From Labilibaculum manganireducens (GTDB lineage: Bacteria > Bacteroidota > Bacteroidia > Bacteroidales > Marinifilaceae), in NCBI RefSeq assembly GCF_002843385.1, contig NZ_MVDE01000002.1, forward strand, positions 186,001-250,000: a stretch of 64,000 bases of DNA, given 5' to 3'. Shown here in pieces: positions 1 to 9,007 of this stretch (positions are counted from its first letter, which is position 1; the number at the start of each line of letters is the position of its first letter). Below the pieces are notes generated by a model, which ran no database searches, had not been told where the DNA came from, and saw only the letters and a program-made list of their open reading frames with translations. The position numbers and the translations under genes were made by a program.

Positions 1-683
1 AAATATCGATTTTTAGTCTTAATTTGTTTCGATTTAACAGGGAATTGATCAACTTGTGCATTATTGTGGGCAAAGCAATTTGCGAGGAGTGGACAAATAT
101 CACATTTAGGATTGCGGGGAATGCATTGAAGAGCTCCAAATTCAATAATTGCCTGGTTGTAGATTTCTGGTATGGCATTTCCCATTGTTTCGCTTGCTAT
201 TGTTTGAAAGTATTTTTTCCCTTCGGTACTGTCAATTGCTTTATTAATACCATATAATCTTGACAAAACCCTATAAACGTTTCCATCAACTGCGGCATGT
301 GGCAGATTGAAGGCAAATGAAGCAATCGCTGCCGCAGTATAGGTGCCAATACCTTTTAATTTAAGAATCTCTTTGTAAGAGTCTGGAAAAACACCATTAT
401 ATTCTAATTGAATAGTTTTTGCAGCAGTATGTAAATTTCGGGCCCGGGAATAATATCCCAATCCCTGCCATAGTTTTAATACTTCCTGCTCCTCTGCCTT
501 AGCTAAATGGGAAATTGTGGGGAATTGTTCCAAAAAGCGATTAAAATAATCAATAGCTGAGGCTACTCTGGTCTGTTGAAGCATGATTTCTGATATCCAT
601 ATTTGATACGGATCTTTTGTTTCCCGCCATGGTAAGTCGCGTTTGTTTTGCAAATACCAGCTTATGATTTGGTTACTAAGCAT
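1..683 (-). CDS. mutY: A/G-specific adenine DNA glycosylase MutY (3' part beyond window)
   Basis: Removes adenine mispaired with 8-oxoguanine in base excision repair. The reading frame starts at the ATG complementary to 681-683 and runs off the left edge, so about 227 residues are visible and the C-terminal NUDIX-like domain is missing. Visible motifs are SEIMLQQTR with the catalytic Glu at about residue 32, a helix-hairpin-helix LKGIGTYTAAAI at 108-119, the catalytic Asp in VDGNV at about 133, and a four-cysteine iron-sulfur signature C-x6-C-x2-C-x5-C at 187, 194, 197 and 203. This cysteine spacing is typical of MutY and endonuclease III, and the QQT motif favours MutY. It is divergent from the HU-family gene at 835. 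Confidence 0.95.
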   Translation of the reverse strand, partial: MLSNQIISWYLQNKRDLPWRETKDPYQIWISEIMLQQTRVASAIDYFNRFLEQFPTISHLAKAEEQEVLKLWQGLGYYSRARNLHTAAKTIQLEYNGVFPDSYKEILKLKGIGTYTAAAIASFAFNLPHAAVDGNVYRVLSRLYGINKAIDSTEGKKYFQTIASETMGNAIPEIYNQAIIEFGALQCIPRNPKCDICPLLANCFAHNNAQVDQFPVKSKQIKTKNRY

Positions 684-768
684 CTTGAAAATATTTGTCC
701 TGATTTATTTTTTTTCAAATTTGGGTAAAAATAATTGTTTTCGATTTCATTAATAGCTAGAAATCATA

Positions 769-776
769 TATATTTG
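769..776 (+). promoter_or_regulatory. Candidate -7 box (TATATTTG) for the HU gene
   Basis: The octamer TATATTTG fits the Bacteroidota -7 consensus TAnnTTTG and lies about 60 bases upstream of the HU start codon. A TTTC at 745-748 sits at the right distance for a weak -33 element. Inferred from consensus only. Confidence 0.4.
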
Positions 777-834
777 CATTCTGATTTGAGAAAATGATGA
801 TGTAAATAATTGATAATTAAAGATTTTTTAAGAG

Positions 835-1119
835 ATGACTAAAGCAGATATTGTTAACGAGATTTCTAAAAACACAGGAATTGAGAAAATTACAGTACAA
901 AAAACTGTTGAAGCTTTCATGGATACTATCAAAGGTTCTTTGGTAAAAGGCAAAAATGTGTATTTAAGAGGTTTCGGGAGTTTTATCGTTAAGAAAAGAG
1001 CAGAGAAAACTGCAAGAAACATTTCTAAAAACACAACAATTATTATTGCTGAGCACTTTATACCAGCTTTTAAACCAGCTAAAACATTCGTTAGTAAAGT
1101 TAAAACTAACGTAAAGTAG
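835..1119 (+). CDS. HU-family DNA-binding protein
   Basis: A 94-residue nucleoid protein of the HU/IHF family that bends and compacts DNA as a dimer. The start MTKADIVNEIS is the canonical HU N-terminus. The GFGSF hinge is at about residues 47-51, followed by the beta-arm region. The arm is unusual. The common GRNP motif is replaced by ARNISKNTTI and the C-terminus is lysine-rich (KTFVSKVKTNVK), a variant seen in Bacteroidota. It is followed after 34 bases by a tiny ribosomal protein gene, and the two are probably co-transcribed. HU versus IHF-like cannot be settled from sequence alone. Confidence 0.93.
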   Translation: MTKADIVNEISKNTGIEKITVQKTVEAFMDTIKGSLVKGKNVYLRGFGSFIVKKRAEKTARNISKNTTIIIAEHFIPAFKPAKTFVSKVKTNVK

Positions 1120-1153
1120 TCTTAGATTGTAATTAATTAAAAATATTGAAGAT

Positions 1154-1246
1154 ATGCCAAGCGGAAAAAAAAGAAAGAGACATAAAATGGCTACGCACAA
1201 GCGTAAGAAAAGATTAAGAAAAAACCGTCATAAGAAAAAGAAATAG
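1154..1246 (+). CDS. 30-residue bS22/mS38-like (AURKAIP1/COX24 domain) ribosomal protein
   Basis: A 30-codon ORF, ATG at 1154 and TAG at 1244, encodes an extremely basic peptide beginning MPSGKKRKRHKMATHKRKK and ending in KKKK. Around 70% of residues are Lys, Arg or His. This matches the small AURKAIP1/COX24-domain proteins annotated in Bacteroidota. They are related to mitochondrial ribosomal protein mS38 and mycobacterial bS22, which sit in the small subunit near the decoding region. The match is from memory of the family. The gene lies between HU and rng, is followed by a hairpin terminator, and is short enough to be missed by most gene finders. The conserved MPSGKKRKRHKM opening supports the start. 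Confidence 0.85.
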   Translation: MPSGKKRKRHKMATHKRKKRLRKNRHKKKK

Positions 1247-1282
1247 ATTCTTTTGAATTGATTGTTTGTAATAACAAAATAA

Positions 1283-1318
1283 ATAAACCTAAAGAACTTT
1301 TTAGTACTTTAGGTTTAT
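1283..1318 (+). terminator. Rho-independent-type hairpin after the bS22-like gene
   Basis: The arms ATAAACCTAAAG and CTTTAGGTTTAT (1283-1294 and 1307-1318) pair perfectly over 12 bp around a T-rich loop, 37 bases after the bS22-like stop and before rng. No long T tract follows, so efficiency is uncertain. Confidence 0.55.
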
Positions 1319-1364
1319 CTATTTGTAAGAACTGATTATCTTTATAAAAATAAGAAAAAAAGTA

Positions 1365-2921
1365 GTGAGTAACGAGCTTGTAATTGATGTAACCCCTAAT
1401 GAAATTGTAATTGCTTTATTAAGCAATAAGCAACTGATTGAGTTAACCAGGGAAAAAAGTAATCTTCAGTTTGCTGTAGGTGATATTTATCTGGGAAAAG
1501 TGAAAAAGATAATGCCGGGTCTTAATGCTGCATTTATTGATGTAGGATATGAGAAGGATGCTTTTTTACACTATTTGGATTTAGGCCATCAATTTAGATC
1601 TCTAAGTAAGTTCCTGCAACAGGCTTTAGCACGAAATGGCCGTAACCTTTCCATCTCTAAAATGAAATTAGAGGCGGATATCGACAAAAATGGAAAAATA
1701 TCCGAGATTTTAAAGTCGGGTCAGCATATACTTGTTCAGGTTGCAAAAGAACCAATTTCGACAAAAGGCCCTAGATTGTGTTCTGAAATTTCTATTGCCG
1801 GAAGAAATCTGGTATTAATGCCTTTCTCAGATAAAGTTTCGATTTCTCAAAAGATTAGCTCTGCCGAGGAGAAACTCCGACTGAAAAAACTCCTTCAAAG
1901 TATCAAGCCTAAGAATTATGGTGTAATTGTTCGCACGGTTGCTGAGGGGAAAAGAGTAGCTGCTCTTGATCAGGAATTAAGATCTCTTGTAGAGAAATGG
2001 GAGTCTGGTTTTGAGCATATTAGAGATGTGAATCCACCTAAATTAGTGTTGGGGGAAATGGATAGAACATCGGCTATTTTGCGTGATATTTTGAATTCTT
2101 CATTCGAGAATATCTATATTAATGATGCCAACGCAGCAAAAGATATTAAAAACTACATTGAAAGTATTGCTCCCGAGAAATCTAAAATTGTAAAGCATAT
2201 TACTGGTGATGTGCCAATTTTCGATCAACTTGGTATCGATAAACAAATTAAATCTTCTTTTGGGAAAACCGTTTCCTTCAAAAATGGTGCTTATTTAATT
2301 ATTGAGCATACAGAAGCTTTTCATGTTGTTGATGTAAATAGTGGAAATCGTTCCAAAGCAGGAAACGATCAGGAGTCAAACGCAGTAGAAGTAAATTTAG
2401 CTGCGGCTGAGGAAATTGCCCGTCAACTTCGCCTGCGCGATATGGGAGGAATTATTGTCGTTGATTTTATTGATATGCATTCTGCCGAAAACCGACAGAA
2501 AGTTTTCGAGAAAATGAAAGAAATAATGGGACTTGACCATACGAAACACAACATTTTACCATTGAGTAAATTTGGTTTGATGCAGATTACCCGCCAGCGT
2601 GTTCGTCCTGAAATGAATGTTGAAATTCAAGAAGTGTGTCCAACTTGTTTAGGCTCAGGGAAAATAACTCCTGCAGTTTTGCTTACAGATCAGATAGAAC
2701 AGAGTCTTAAGCGACTGGTTGATGAGCAAAATGACAAGAAGTTTACTTTAAAAGTACATCCTTTTGTTGCAGCATACATCAACAAAGGAATTTGGAATAC
2801 ATTGCGTAGAAAATGGCAGTCTGAATTTGGCATAAAACTTTCTGTACGTGAAATTCCTTCCTACGATATGTTGGTTTATAAATTTTTCGATAAAAACAAT
2901 CAGGAAATAGAGATGTCATAA
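1365..2921 (+). CDS. rng: Ribonuclease E/G family protein (RNase G)
   Basis: An endoribonuclease that cleaves single-stranded A/U-rich RNA and matures the 5' end of 16S rRNA. The 518 residues match RNase G length and lack the long scaffold tail of RNase E. An N-terminal S1-like domain (VGDIYLGKVKKIMPGLNAAF) covers about residues 35-130. Catalytic acidic motifs are DVNSGN near 322 and VVDFIDM near 366, and a Zn-link CPTC lies near 425-428. Translation starts at GTG (1365). No nearby ATG keeps the conserved SNELVIDVTPNE opening. The gene stands alone between terminators downstream of HU and bS22, a ribosome and RNA-linked neighbourhood. Confidence 0.95.
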   Translation: MSNELVIDVTPNEIVIALLSNKQLIELTREKSNLQFAVGDIYLGKVKKIMPGLNAAFIDVGYEKDAFLHYLDLGHQFRSLSKFLQQALARNGRNLSISKMKLEADIDKNGKISEILKSGQHILVQVAKEPISTKGPRLCSEISIAGRNLVLMPFSDKVSISQKISSAEEKLRLKKLLQSIKPKNYGVIVRTVAEGKRVAALDQELRSLVEKWESGFEHIRDVNPPKLVLGEMDRTSAILRDILNSSFENIYINDANAAKDIKNYIESIAPEKSKIVKHITGDVPIFDQLGIDKQIKSSFGKTVSFKNGAYLIIEHTEAFHVVDVNSGNRSKAGNDQESNAVEVNLAAAEEIARQLRLRDMGGIIVVDFIDMHSAENRQKVFEKMKEIMGLDHTKHNILPLSKFGLMQITRQRVRPEMNVEIQEVCPTCLGSGKITPAVLLTDQIEQSLKRLVDEQNDKKFTLKVHPFVAAYINKGIWNTLRRKWQSEFGIKLSVREIPSYDMLVYKFFDKNNQEIEMS

Positions 2922-3041
2922 ATAAGTTGAGAAAGGTCCAAATATGAGAGTTTTCAAAACTTTGTTATCATTTTGTTAAAGGCTTTGTTAAGGTGCTTTA
3001 TAATATTAATTTTATGCGTTAAAGCACTTAAATTATAGCAC

Positions 3042-5033
3042 ATGAAACAAAAACTTCTCATTTTATTCCTTGGAGTTTTCCTTAACAGCCTTATCTCCGT
3101 TCAAGCACAAATTCGTGAAACGGTATCCTGGGATTTTTCAACAGAAAAAGTTAGCAACAACGAAGTTAACTTGGTTTTTACAGCCAAAATAGCCAATGAA
3201 TGGCATCTTTATTCCCAACATTTTCCGGATGGTGGTCCGATTCGATTCAGCGCAACTTTTGCAGAATCGGATAATTATGAATTGATTGGAGATTTGGAAG
3301 AGATTACCAAGCCAAAATCAGAGTACGATGACATTTTTGAAATGGATATTCAGTATTTTGTTGGTGAGGCAATTCTAAAGCAAAAAATAAAACTACTATC
3401 CGAATCAGCATTTTCAGTAAAGGGGGAAATGGAATATCAAACTTGCCGCGAAGGCGAGTGCGTGATGTTCACACCCGATTTTGAATTTAAACTGAATGCC
3501 GGTAAAATTTCTTCAGCAGTTGAATCAACTCCTAAAGTGAAAGAGAAAATAAATCCGATGAAGAATCCTCGAAAGGAGTATACTTCATTGTGGTCTTTGT
3601 TCTTTATTTCATTTTCTTTTGGATTAATAGCTCTTCTTACACCATGTGTGTTTCCAATGATACCCATGACGGTTTCTTTCTTTATGCACAGTTCAGAAAA
3701 CAGACGAAAAGCAATTTTTAACGCTGTTGTTTATGGTGTTTCAATCATTGGTATTTATACTATTATAGGAACCATTGTAGCGGTAACTTTAGGACCAAGT
3801 TTTGCCAACTGGCTAAGTACTCATTGGATTCCGAACATCCTGTTCTTCATAATATTCTTGTTCTTTGCGTTTTCATTTTTTGGAATGTTTGAGATCACGA
3901 TGCCAAGTTGGATTGTAAATAAGTCGGTAGCAAATGAAGATAAAGGTGGTATAGCAGGTTCATTTTTTATGGCATTTACATTGGTATTGGTTTCATTTTC
4001 GTGTACCGGGCCCATTGTTGGATCAATTTTGGTTCAATCGGCAGGAGGAGAGGTTTTGGAACCAATTGTAGGAATGTTCGGTTTCTCTCTTGCTTTTGCG
4101 TTACCATTTACGCTGTTTGCAATATTCCCATCTTGGTTGAATAATCTGCCAAAGTCGGGCGGTTGGCTTAATTCAGTAAAAGTTATCTTAGGGTTTTTAG
4201 AGCTTGCATTGGGATTAAAATTTTTAAGTATTGCAGATCAGACTTATCATTGGGGATTGTTGGATCGTGAAATTTATTTAGGTATTTGGATCGTAATTTT
4301 CACATTGATGGGATTCTATTTGCTGGGTAAATTGAAGTTTAGCCACGATAGTGATATTAAATTTGTATCTGTTCCACGTTTAATGCTGGCAATAGCCTCG
4401 TTTTCATTTGTTGTTTATATGATTCCCGGAATGTTTGGAGCTCCTTTAAAAGCGATTTCCGGTTATTTGCCACCGCAAACAACTCAGGATTTCGATATTT
4501 CTGCAATTGTTCGCGATCAATCCGGGTCCAACAGTGTATCTGCAGCTATGGAGATTTGTGAAACACCTAAGTATGCAGAGTATCTGCATTTGCCGCATGG
4601 TTTAAAAGGATATTTCGATTTTGAACAAGGATTAGCCTGTGCAAAAGAGCAGAACAAACCTATTTTTATTGATTTTACGGGGCACGGATGTGTAAATTGT
4701 CGTGAGATGGAAGCTAATGTTTGGTCGGATCCGCGGGTGCAGAAAATATTAAGAGAAGATTATGTGATTATTGCCTTGTATGTTGATGACAAGCAAGCAT
4801 TGCCGGAATCTGATTGGGTTACTTCCACTTACGATGGAAAAGTGAAAAAGACCTTAGGTAAGAAATATGCCGATTTTCAAATTACACGATTTGGTGTAAA
4901 TGCACAACCTTATTATGTGCTTTTGGATAAAGCGGAGGAGACTTTGGTTGAACCAAGAGCTTATGATTTAAATGCAGATGCATTTGTTGAATTCCTTGAA
5001 AACGGGAAAAAAGAATTTAAGAATAGACAATAG
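3042..5033 (+). CDS. dsbD: DsbD-family thiol:disulfide interchange protein
   Basis: Carries reducing power from cytoplasmic thioredoxin across the inner membrane to periplasmic partners. The 663-residue protein has a signal peptide (about 1-22), an N-terminal periplasmic domain with the pair CREGEC near residue 135, and a hydrophobic core of about eight helices (roughly 180-470). The core has the conserved TPCVFPMIPM cysteine at 202 and the FSCTGP cysteine at 321. The C-terminal thioredoxin domain has CVNC at 550-553. All three functional cysteine pairs are present, so electron relay should work. It is monocistronic, with a strong terminator directly after it. The annotation as a cytochrome c biogenesis transmembrane protein refers to the same family. 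Confidence 0.93.
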   Translation: MKQKLLILFLGVFLNSLISVQAQIRETVSWDFSTEKVSNNEVNLVFTAKIANEWHLYSQHFPDGGPIRFSATFAESDNYELIGDLEEITKPKSEYDDIFEMDIQYFVGEAILKQKIKLLSESAFSVKGEMEYQTCREGECVMFTPDFEFKLNAGKISSAVESTPKVKEKINPMKNPRKEYTSLWSLFFISFSFGLIALLTPCVFPMIPMTVSFFMHSSENRRKAIFNAVVYGVSIIGIYTIIGTIVAVTLGPSFANWLSTHWIPNILFFIIFLFFAFSFFGMFEITMPSWIVNKSVANEDKGGIAGSFFMAFTLVLVSFSCTGPIVGSILVQSAGGEVLEPIVGMFGFSLAFALPFTLFAIFPSWLNNLPKSGGWLNSVKVILGFLELALGLKFLSIADQTYHWGLLDREIYLGIWIVIFTLMGFYLLGKLKFSHDSDIKFVSVPRLMLAIASFSFVVYMIPGMFGAPLKAISGYLPPQTTQDFDISAIVRDQSGSNSVSAAMEICETPKYAEYLHLPHGLKGYFDFEQGLACAKEQNKPIFIDFTGHGCVNCREMEANVWSDPRVQKILREDYVIIALYVDDKQALPESDWVTSTYDGKVKKTLGKKYADFQITRFGVNAQPYYVLLDKAEETLVEPRAYDLNADAFVEFLENGKKEFKNRQ

Positions 5034-5055
5034 AAATTACAGCATAGTTGTAAAC

Positions 5056-5088
5056 GGTCGGGATGAATAATCATTCCGACCTTTTTTT
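5056..5088 (+). terminator. Rho-independent terminator after dsbD
   Basis: An 11-bp stem (GGTCGGGATGA with TCATTCCGACC, one G-T pair, loop ATAA) is followed by seven Ts at 5082-5088. Confidence 0.9.
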
Positions 5089-5247
5089 GTTTAGGTGTAG
5101 TTCGTTAAGAGTTGCTTAATATTTATATTCATTATAGAGAGTTTGATGTGATTTGAATGAAAAGAATGCCTATTTTTAAAAGTTTGCCTTTTGAAAAAAC
5201 AAAAATAAGGTAAGCCGCATTAATCTAAAGAAATTTAAATAAAACGT

Positions 5248-6639
5248 ATGAAGAAATACGATGTGATTATTGTCGGAGCCGGACCTGCCGGTATCTTTTG
5301 TGCTTATGAATTAGTAAAGAACAGAACTGATTTAAACATTTTAATCCTTGAAAAGGGAAGAGGAATGGACAAGCGGAAATGCCCCAAACACACCAATGGA
5401 GGAAAGTGTGTGCATTGCAAGCCTTGCAGTATTACTACAGGTTGGGCAGGAGCTGGTGCATTCTCTGATGGGAAACTTTCATTGTCGCCGGAGGTTGGAG
5501 GTACTTTGCCTGATTATTTGGGTTTAGAGGAAACAATCAAATTAATTAAATATACCGATAAGGTGTACTTAGATTTTGGTGCGGCATCTGATATTCATGG
5601 GGAATCTCTAAGCCTTGAAATGCAGAAGATCAGAAAAAAGGCTATTGAGGCAAATTTGAAGTTGGTGCATTGTCCTGTTCGGCATTTGGGTACTGAAAAA
5701 GCTCAGGAATTATACCGGAAATTATACGATTACCTTATTGAGAGAGGTGTTGAGGTACATTTTAACAGCGCTGTTGAAAATCTGATTTTAGAGGAAGATA
5801 AAATCAAAGGGGTTAAAAATGGAAAGGGAAGTTACTTTGCTGATATAGTAATGGTATCTGTCGGTAGAGATGGGGCAGATTGGTTAATGAAGGAGTGCAG
5901 TAAGGAAAGTATTTCTACTGAAGTTGGAGTTGTTGACATTGGGGTTCGGTTAGAGTGCAGGAATGAGGTGATGAAGGATATTAATGACAATTTTTACGAG
6001 GCAAAATTGATTCATTACACACATACTTTTGATGATAAGGTGAGAACATTTTGTTCGAATCCAGGCGGTTTTGTGTCATCGGAATATTACGATGATAACC
6101 TGGCTGTGGTGAACGGACATAGTTTTAAAGATTTGAAGAGTGACAATACTAATTTCGCGTTATTGGTATCGCAAAAGTTCACAGAACCTTTTAAAGCACC
6201 TATTGAGTATGGCAAGCACATCGCCCGTTTGGCTAATATGCTGACGAATAATCAAATAATGGTGCAACGATTCGGAGATTTAATAAGGGGGCGGAGAACA
6301 ACGTCCAGTCGTTTGTATCGAAATAACATTATACCAACACTAAAAGATGCAGTACCCGGAGATTTAAGCCTAGTCTTGCCTCATAGGATATTGAAAGATA
6401 TCGAGGAAATGATTTTGGCTCTGGATAAAGTGACTCCGGGTTTAGCCTCAGATGAAACATTATTGTATGGTGTTGAAGTAAAATTTTACAGCAATATCAC
6501 TAAAGTGGATAATGGTTTTCAGTCTACTTCGGTTGAAAATCTTTATTTAGGAGGCGATGGAGCTGGAATTACCCGTGGTCTTATGCAGGCTTCGGTTAAT
6601 GGAGTTGTTATTGCAAGAGAGATTTTAAAGAAAGTGTAA
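5248..6639 (+). CDS. FAD-dependent dehydrogenase, COG2509 type
   Basis: A 463-residue flavoprotein of unknown substrate. A Rossmann dinucleotide motif GAGPAG is at residues 10-15, and the LILEKGRGMDKR loop would bind the FAD ribose. A cysteine cluster C-x8-C-x2-C-x2-C (45, 54, 57, 60) lies just after it, within CPKHTNGGKCVHCKPC, followed by the TGWAGAGAFSDGKL motif. The C-terminal GGDGAGITRGLMQA closes the FAD site. These are hallmarks of the uncharacterised FAD-dependent dehydrogenases of COG2509. The cysteines could hold a metal or iron-sulfur centre, which is inference. It is monocistronic and faces a convergent histidine kinase across a hairpin. Confidence 0.9.
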   Translation: MKKYDVIIVGAGPAGIFCAYELVKNRTDLNILILEKGRGMDKRKCPKHTNGGKCVHCKPCSITTGWAGAGAFSDGKLSLSPEVGGTLPDYLGLEETIKLIKYTDKVYLDFGAASDIHGESLSLEMQKIRKKAIEANLKLVHCPVRHLGTEKAQELYRKLYDYLIERGVEVHFNSAVENLILEEDKIKGVKNGKGSYFADIVMVSVGRDGADWLMKECSKESISTEVGVVDIGVRLECRNEVMKDINDNFYEAKLIHYTHTFDDKVRTFCSNPGGFVSSEYYDDNLAVVNGHSFKDLKSDNTNFALLVSQKFTEPFKAPIEYGKHIARLANMLTNNQIMVQRFGDLIRGRRTTSSRLYRNNIIPTLKDAVPGDLSLVLPHRILKDIEEMILALDKVTPGLASDETLLYGVEVKFYSNITKVDNGFQSTSVENLYLGGDGAGITRGLMQASVNGVVIAREILKKV

Positions 6640-6657
6640 TTACAGTTATTTTGTTGG

Positions 6658-6682
6658 TTGCTGATTCTATTGTTATCAGCAA
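6658..6682. terminator. Hairpin between convergent genes
   Basis: TTGCTGAT (6658-6665) pairs with ATCAGCAA (6675-6682). It sits midway between the stop codons of the flavoprotein and the histidine kinase. The T tract is poor on both strands, so its role as a terminator is tentative. Confidence 0.5.
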
Positions 6683-6698
6683 TCAGCTTAATAAATTT

Positions 6699-7793
6699 TT
6701 AATCGAAATTATTCTTTGGGTGTGGCAGGTAAAAACTAAATATACTTCCCTTGTTGGGAGTGCTTTCAACAGCTACCCAGCCGTCTAGTTTTTGAACAAT
6801 TCGCTTTACGATTGATAATCCTAATCCATGTCCTTTAATAAAACCATTTCCTAATTTCTGAGGATTAACAAAAATAATATCGCACTGCTTTTTAGTAAGC
6901 CCTTTGCCGTTATCCTTTATCCAGAATTTATTGTAACCATCCTTAGCTTTTGAACTGCCAATTTCGATACTGGGAGGGGTTCCACTATACTTTAAGGCAT
7001 TTCGTATGTAATTGTACCAAACTTCTTCAATCCATGGTCCATAACCCAAAGAAGGTTCAAAATTATCTGATATGGAAATTTTAGCTGATTTTTTTTCTGA
7101 GCCTGCAATTCTGTTAACTGCCTCATCAACTATATTCTTCATTGAGAGCTGAGTTTTTACAATTTCATCTTTTTTAAGACTTGAGAAAAGAAGCATTTCC
7201 CGAATAATGCTGTCCATTTTAAGGCTGCTTGTAACTATCATATCCAAAAAGGAGCTGCGTTTCTGTTCACTTAAATCATTGTCGTTAAGTATCAATCGAC
7301 TAAAGCCGATGATGCTGTTTAGTTGGGAATGCAATTCATGCGCAATCGTGTGAGCAAATGCGTCTAATTCAATGTTCCGTATTTTGAGTTCATTCTCAGC
7401 CTTTACCCGTGAAGAAATATCAGTAATAAAAGCAATAGCAAATAGTTCTTTGTCCGTATTGATAAAACTCAAACTAACTTCAAGTGAAAAAATAGTTCCA
7501 TCTTTTTTAGTCCCCGATAGTTTCGAATTTGCATGTCCCATAGGACGTACTTTAGGAGCTGAAAAATAATTAAGGAGGTGGGTTTTGTGTTTGTTTCTAA
7601 ATCTGTTTGGGATCAGCTTATCGATTGGTTGACCGATTAGTTCATTTCTTTGGTATCCAAATAACCGATTTGTTGTTTCGTTTACAGATAATATTTCACC
7701 TCCTTTATTTGTGAAAATTATGCCTTCGGACATTGACTCAATAAGAGAGTGAACAGAAATGTTATTCTTTAAAATATCCGTAAAATTCATCAT
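6699..7793 (-). CDS. PAS-domain sensor histidine kinase
   Basis: A soluble 364-residue kinase with no signal peptide or membrane helix. A PAS domain spans about 12-130 (GEILSVNETTNRLFGYQ, SLSFINTDKELFAIAFITDIS). The HisKA helix carries AHTIAHELHSQLN with the phospho-acceptor His at about 152. The HATPase domain has the N box (NYIRNALKYSG, near 265), the G1 box (DNGKGL) and the G2 box (GHGLGLSIVKRIV). It is an orphan, because no response regulator lies beside it. The neighbour upstream on the same strand is the LacI regulator. The signal is unknown, and cytoplasmic redox or ligand sensing by PAS is possible. Confidence 0.92.
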   Translation of the reverse strand: MMNFTDILKNNISVHSLIESMSEGIIFTNKGGEILSVNETTNRLFGYQRNELIGQPIDKLIPNRFRNKHKTHLLNYFSAPKVRPMGHANSKLSGTKKDGTIFSLEVSLSFINTDKELFAIAFITDISSRVKAENELKIRNIELDAFAHTIAHELHSQLNSIIGFSRLILNDNDLSEQKRSSFLDMIVTSSLKMDSIIREMLLFSSLKKDEIVKTQLSMKNIVDEAVNRIAGSEKKSAKISISDNFEPSLGYGPWIEEVWYNYIRNALKYSGTPPSIEIGSSKAKDGYNKFWIKDNGKGLTKKQCDIIFVNPQKLGNGFIKGHGLGLSIVKRIVQKLDGWVAVESTPNKGSIFSFYLPHPKNNFD

Positions 7794-7932
7794 CCTCGTA
7801 TCTGTTAATCCATATTTTTAAAATGTTGGGCAAGAAACTGGGAGCTTGAAAAAACAAGTTAAAACCTTCTTCTAAAATATCAATTTATTGTGGATAAACA
7901 AACCTTTAAGTATTTATTTGTGTGTTTAGATG

Positions 7933-8946
7933 TCATATTTTTGTTGAATCTCTAATAATTAATCTACTTGACAGGTTAATTGTTTTGGGTTCTAATATGT
8001 TGTTTTCGTGAATTCTTTGAAAAAGTCTTTCGGTGGCAATTTTACCAATTTCTACTCCCATTGGGTCAATTGTCGAAACCGGAGGGTTATACATTTGACT
8101 GAATGTATCTTCACAAAAACCAATAACAGCAATGTCTTCAGGAATTTTAATTTTAGCAGCATACAACGCTTTCATGATTCCAGACATTGTAAGATCGCTA
8201 ATTGCCAGGATTGCATCAGGGGGATTTGTTAATTCTAAAAGCTTTTTTGTTTCTTTTTCGGCTTCCTCCGATGACTCTCCGGTTATAATAAATTCCTCAT
8301 TAATTTCTATGCTATGTTTCTTTAATGCTTTCTTGTATCCACTAAGTCGGTTGCTGCTAATTAGTAAATTTGGATTACCCAGACATATTGCAATTTTTCT
8401 TTTTCCTATCGAAATCAAATGTTCAACGGCATTGAATGCACCTGAAATATCATCAACTAAAACCATGTCTGCTTGGATGGATTTTGGAATTCGATCGAAG
8501 AAAACAATCGGAGTATTATCTTCAATTAGACTAGTGAAATGGTTTAGATCTTCGGTTTTTCTGGAAATGGAGACTAAAATTCCTTCCACATTATTGCTTT
8601 GCAGGATATCAACGTTACGCACTTCTCTTTCGTATGATTCGTTGGATTGCAGAATCATTAAATTATAACCTCTCTTATTCACTTCTTTTTCAATCCCGTG
8701 AATAACAGAGGGGAAAAAAAATGGGGAAAGGGTAGGTACAATTAAACCAATCACTTTGCTTTTTTTATGCCGTAAGGACATAGCAACCGCATTAGGTTTG
8801 TATTTAAGCTGTTTGGCCATCATGTGTACGGCCTCTTTCGTAGCATTACTAATGTCGGGGTGATCTTTAAGAGCTCTGCTGACTGTAGATTTTGAAACGC
8901 CTAAAAGTTTTGCAATGTCAATTATTGTAATGGCTTTATTAGTCAT
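7933..8946 (-). CDS. LacI-family transcriptional regulator
   Basis: A 337-residue sugar-responsive repressor. The chosen start is the ATG complementary to 8944-8946, which gives MTNKAITIIDIAKLLGVSKS, the standard LacI N-terminus. An upstream in-frame ATG at 9015 would add 23 non-conserved residues and run into the operator. The helix-turn-helix has SKSTVSRALKDHPDIS, then the hinge NAVAMSLRHKKSKVIGLIVP, then a periplasmic-binding-protein-like effector domain with VFFDRIPKS and DMVLVDDISGAFNAVEHL. It is divergent from the TonB receptor at 9250, with a double palindrome between the two genes. It probably represses that operon and itself. Confidence 0.93.
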   Translation of the reverse strand: MTNKAITIIDIAKLLGVSKSTVSRALKDHPDISNATKEAVHMMAKQLKYKPNAVAMSLRHKKSKVIGLIVPTLSPFFFPSVIHGIEKEVNKRGYNLMILQSNESYEREVRNVDILQSNNVEGILVSISRKTEDLNHFTSLIEDNTPIVFFDRIPKSIQADMVLVDDISGAFNAVEHLISIGKRKIAICLGNPNLLISSNRLSGYKKALKKHSIEINEEFIITGESSEEAEKETKKLLELTNPPDAILAISDLTMSGIMKALYAAKIKIPEDIAVIGFCEDTFSQMYNPPVSTIDPMGVEIGKIATERLFQRIHENNILEPKTINLSSRLIIRDSTKI

Positions 8947-9007
8947 GAATAATATGTTTTCATTGTTATTTTCCGAAATCGTTTGAAATATTTTATTAAA
9001 AGTTATC

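Noticed and set aside
8132-8668. 178-codon plus-strand ORF inside the LacI gene
   Set aside because: It lies antisense to a well-conserved regulator and its translation matches no family. It is a shadow ORF.
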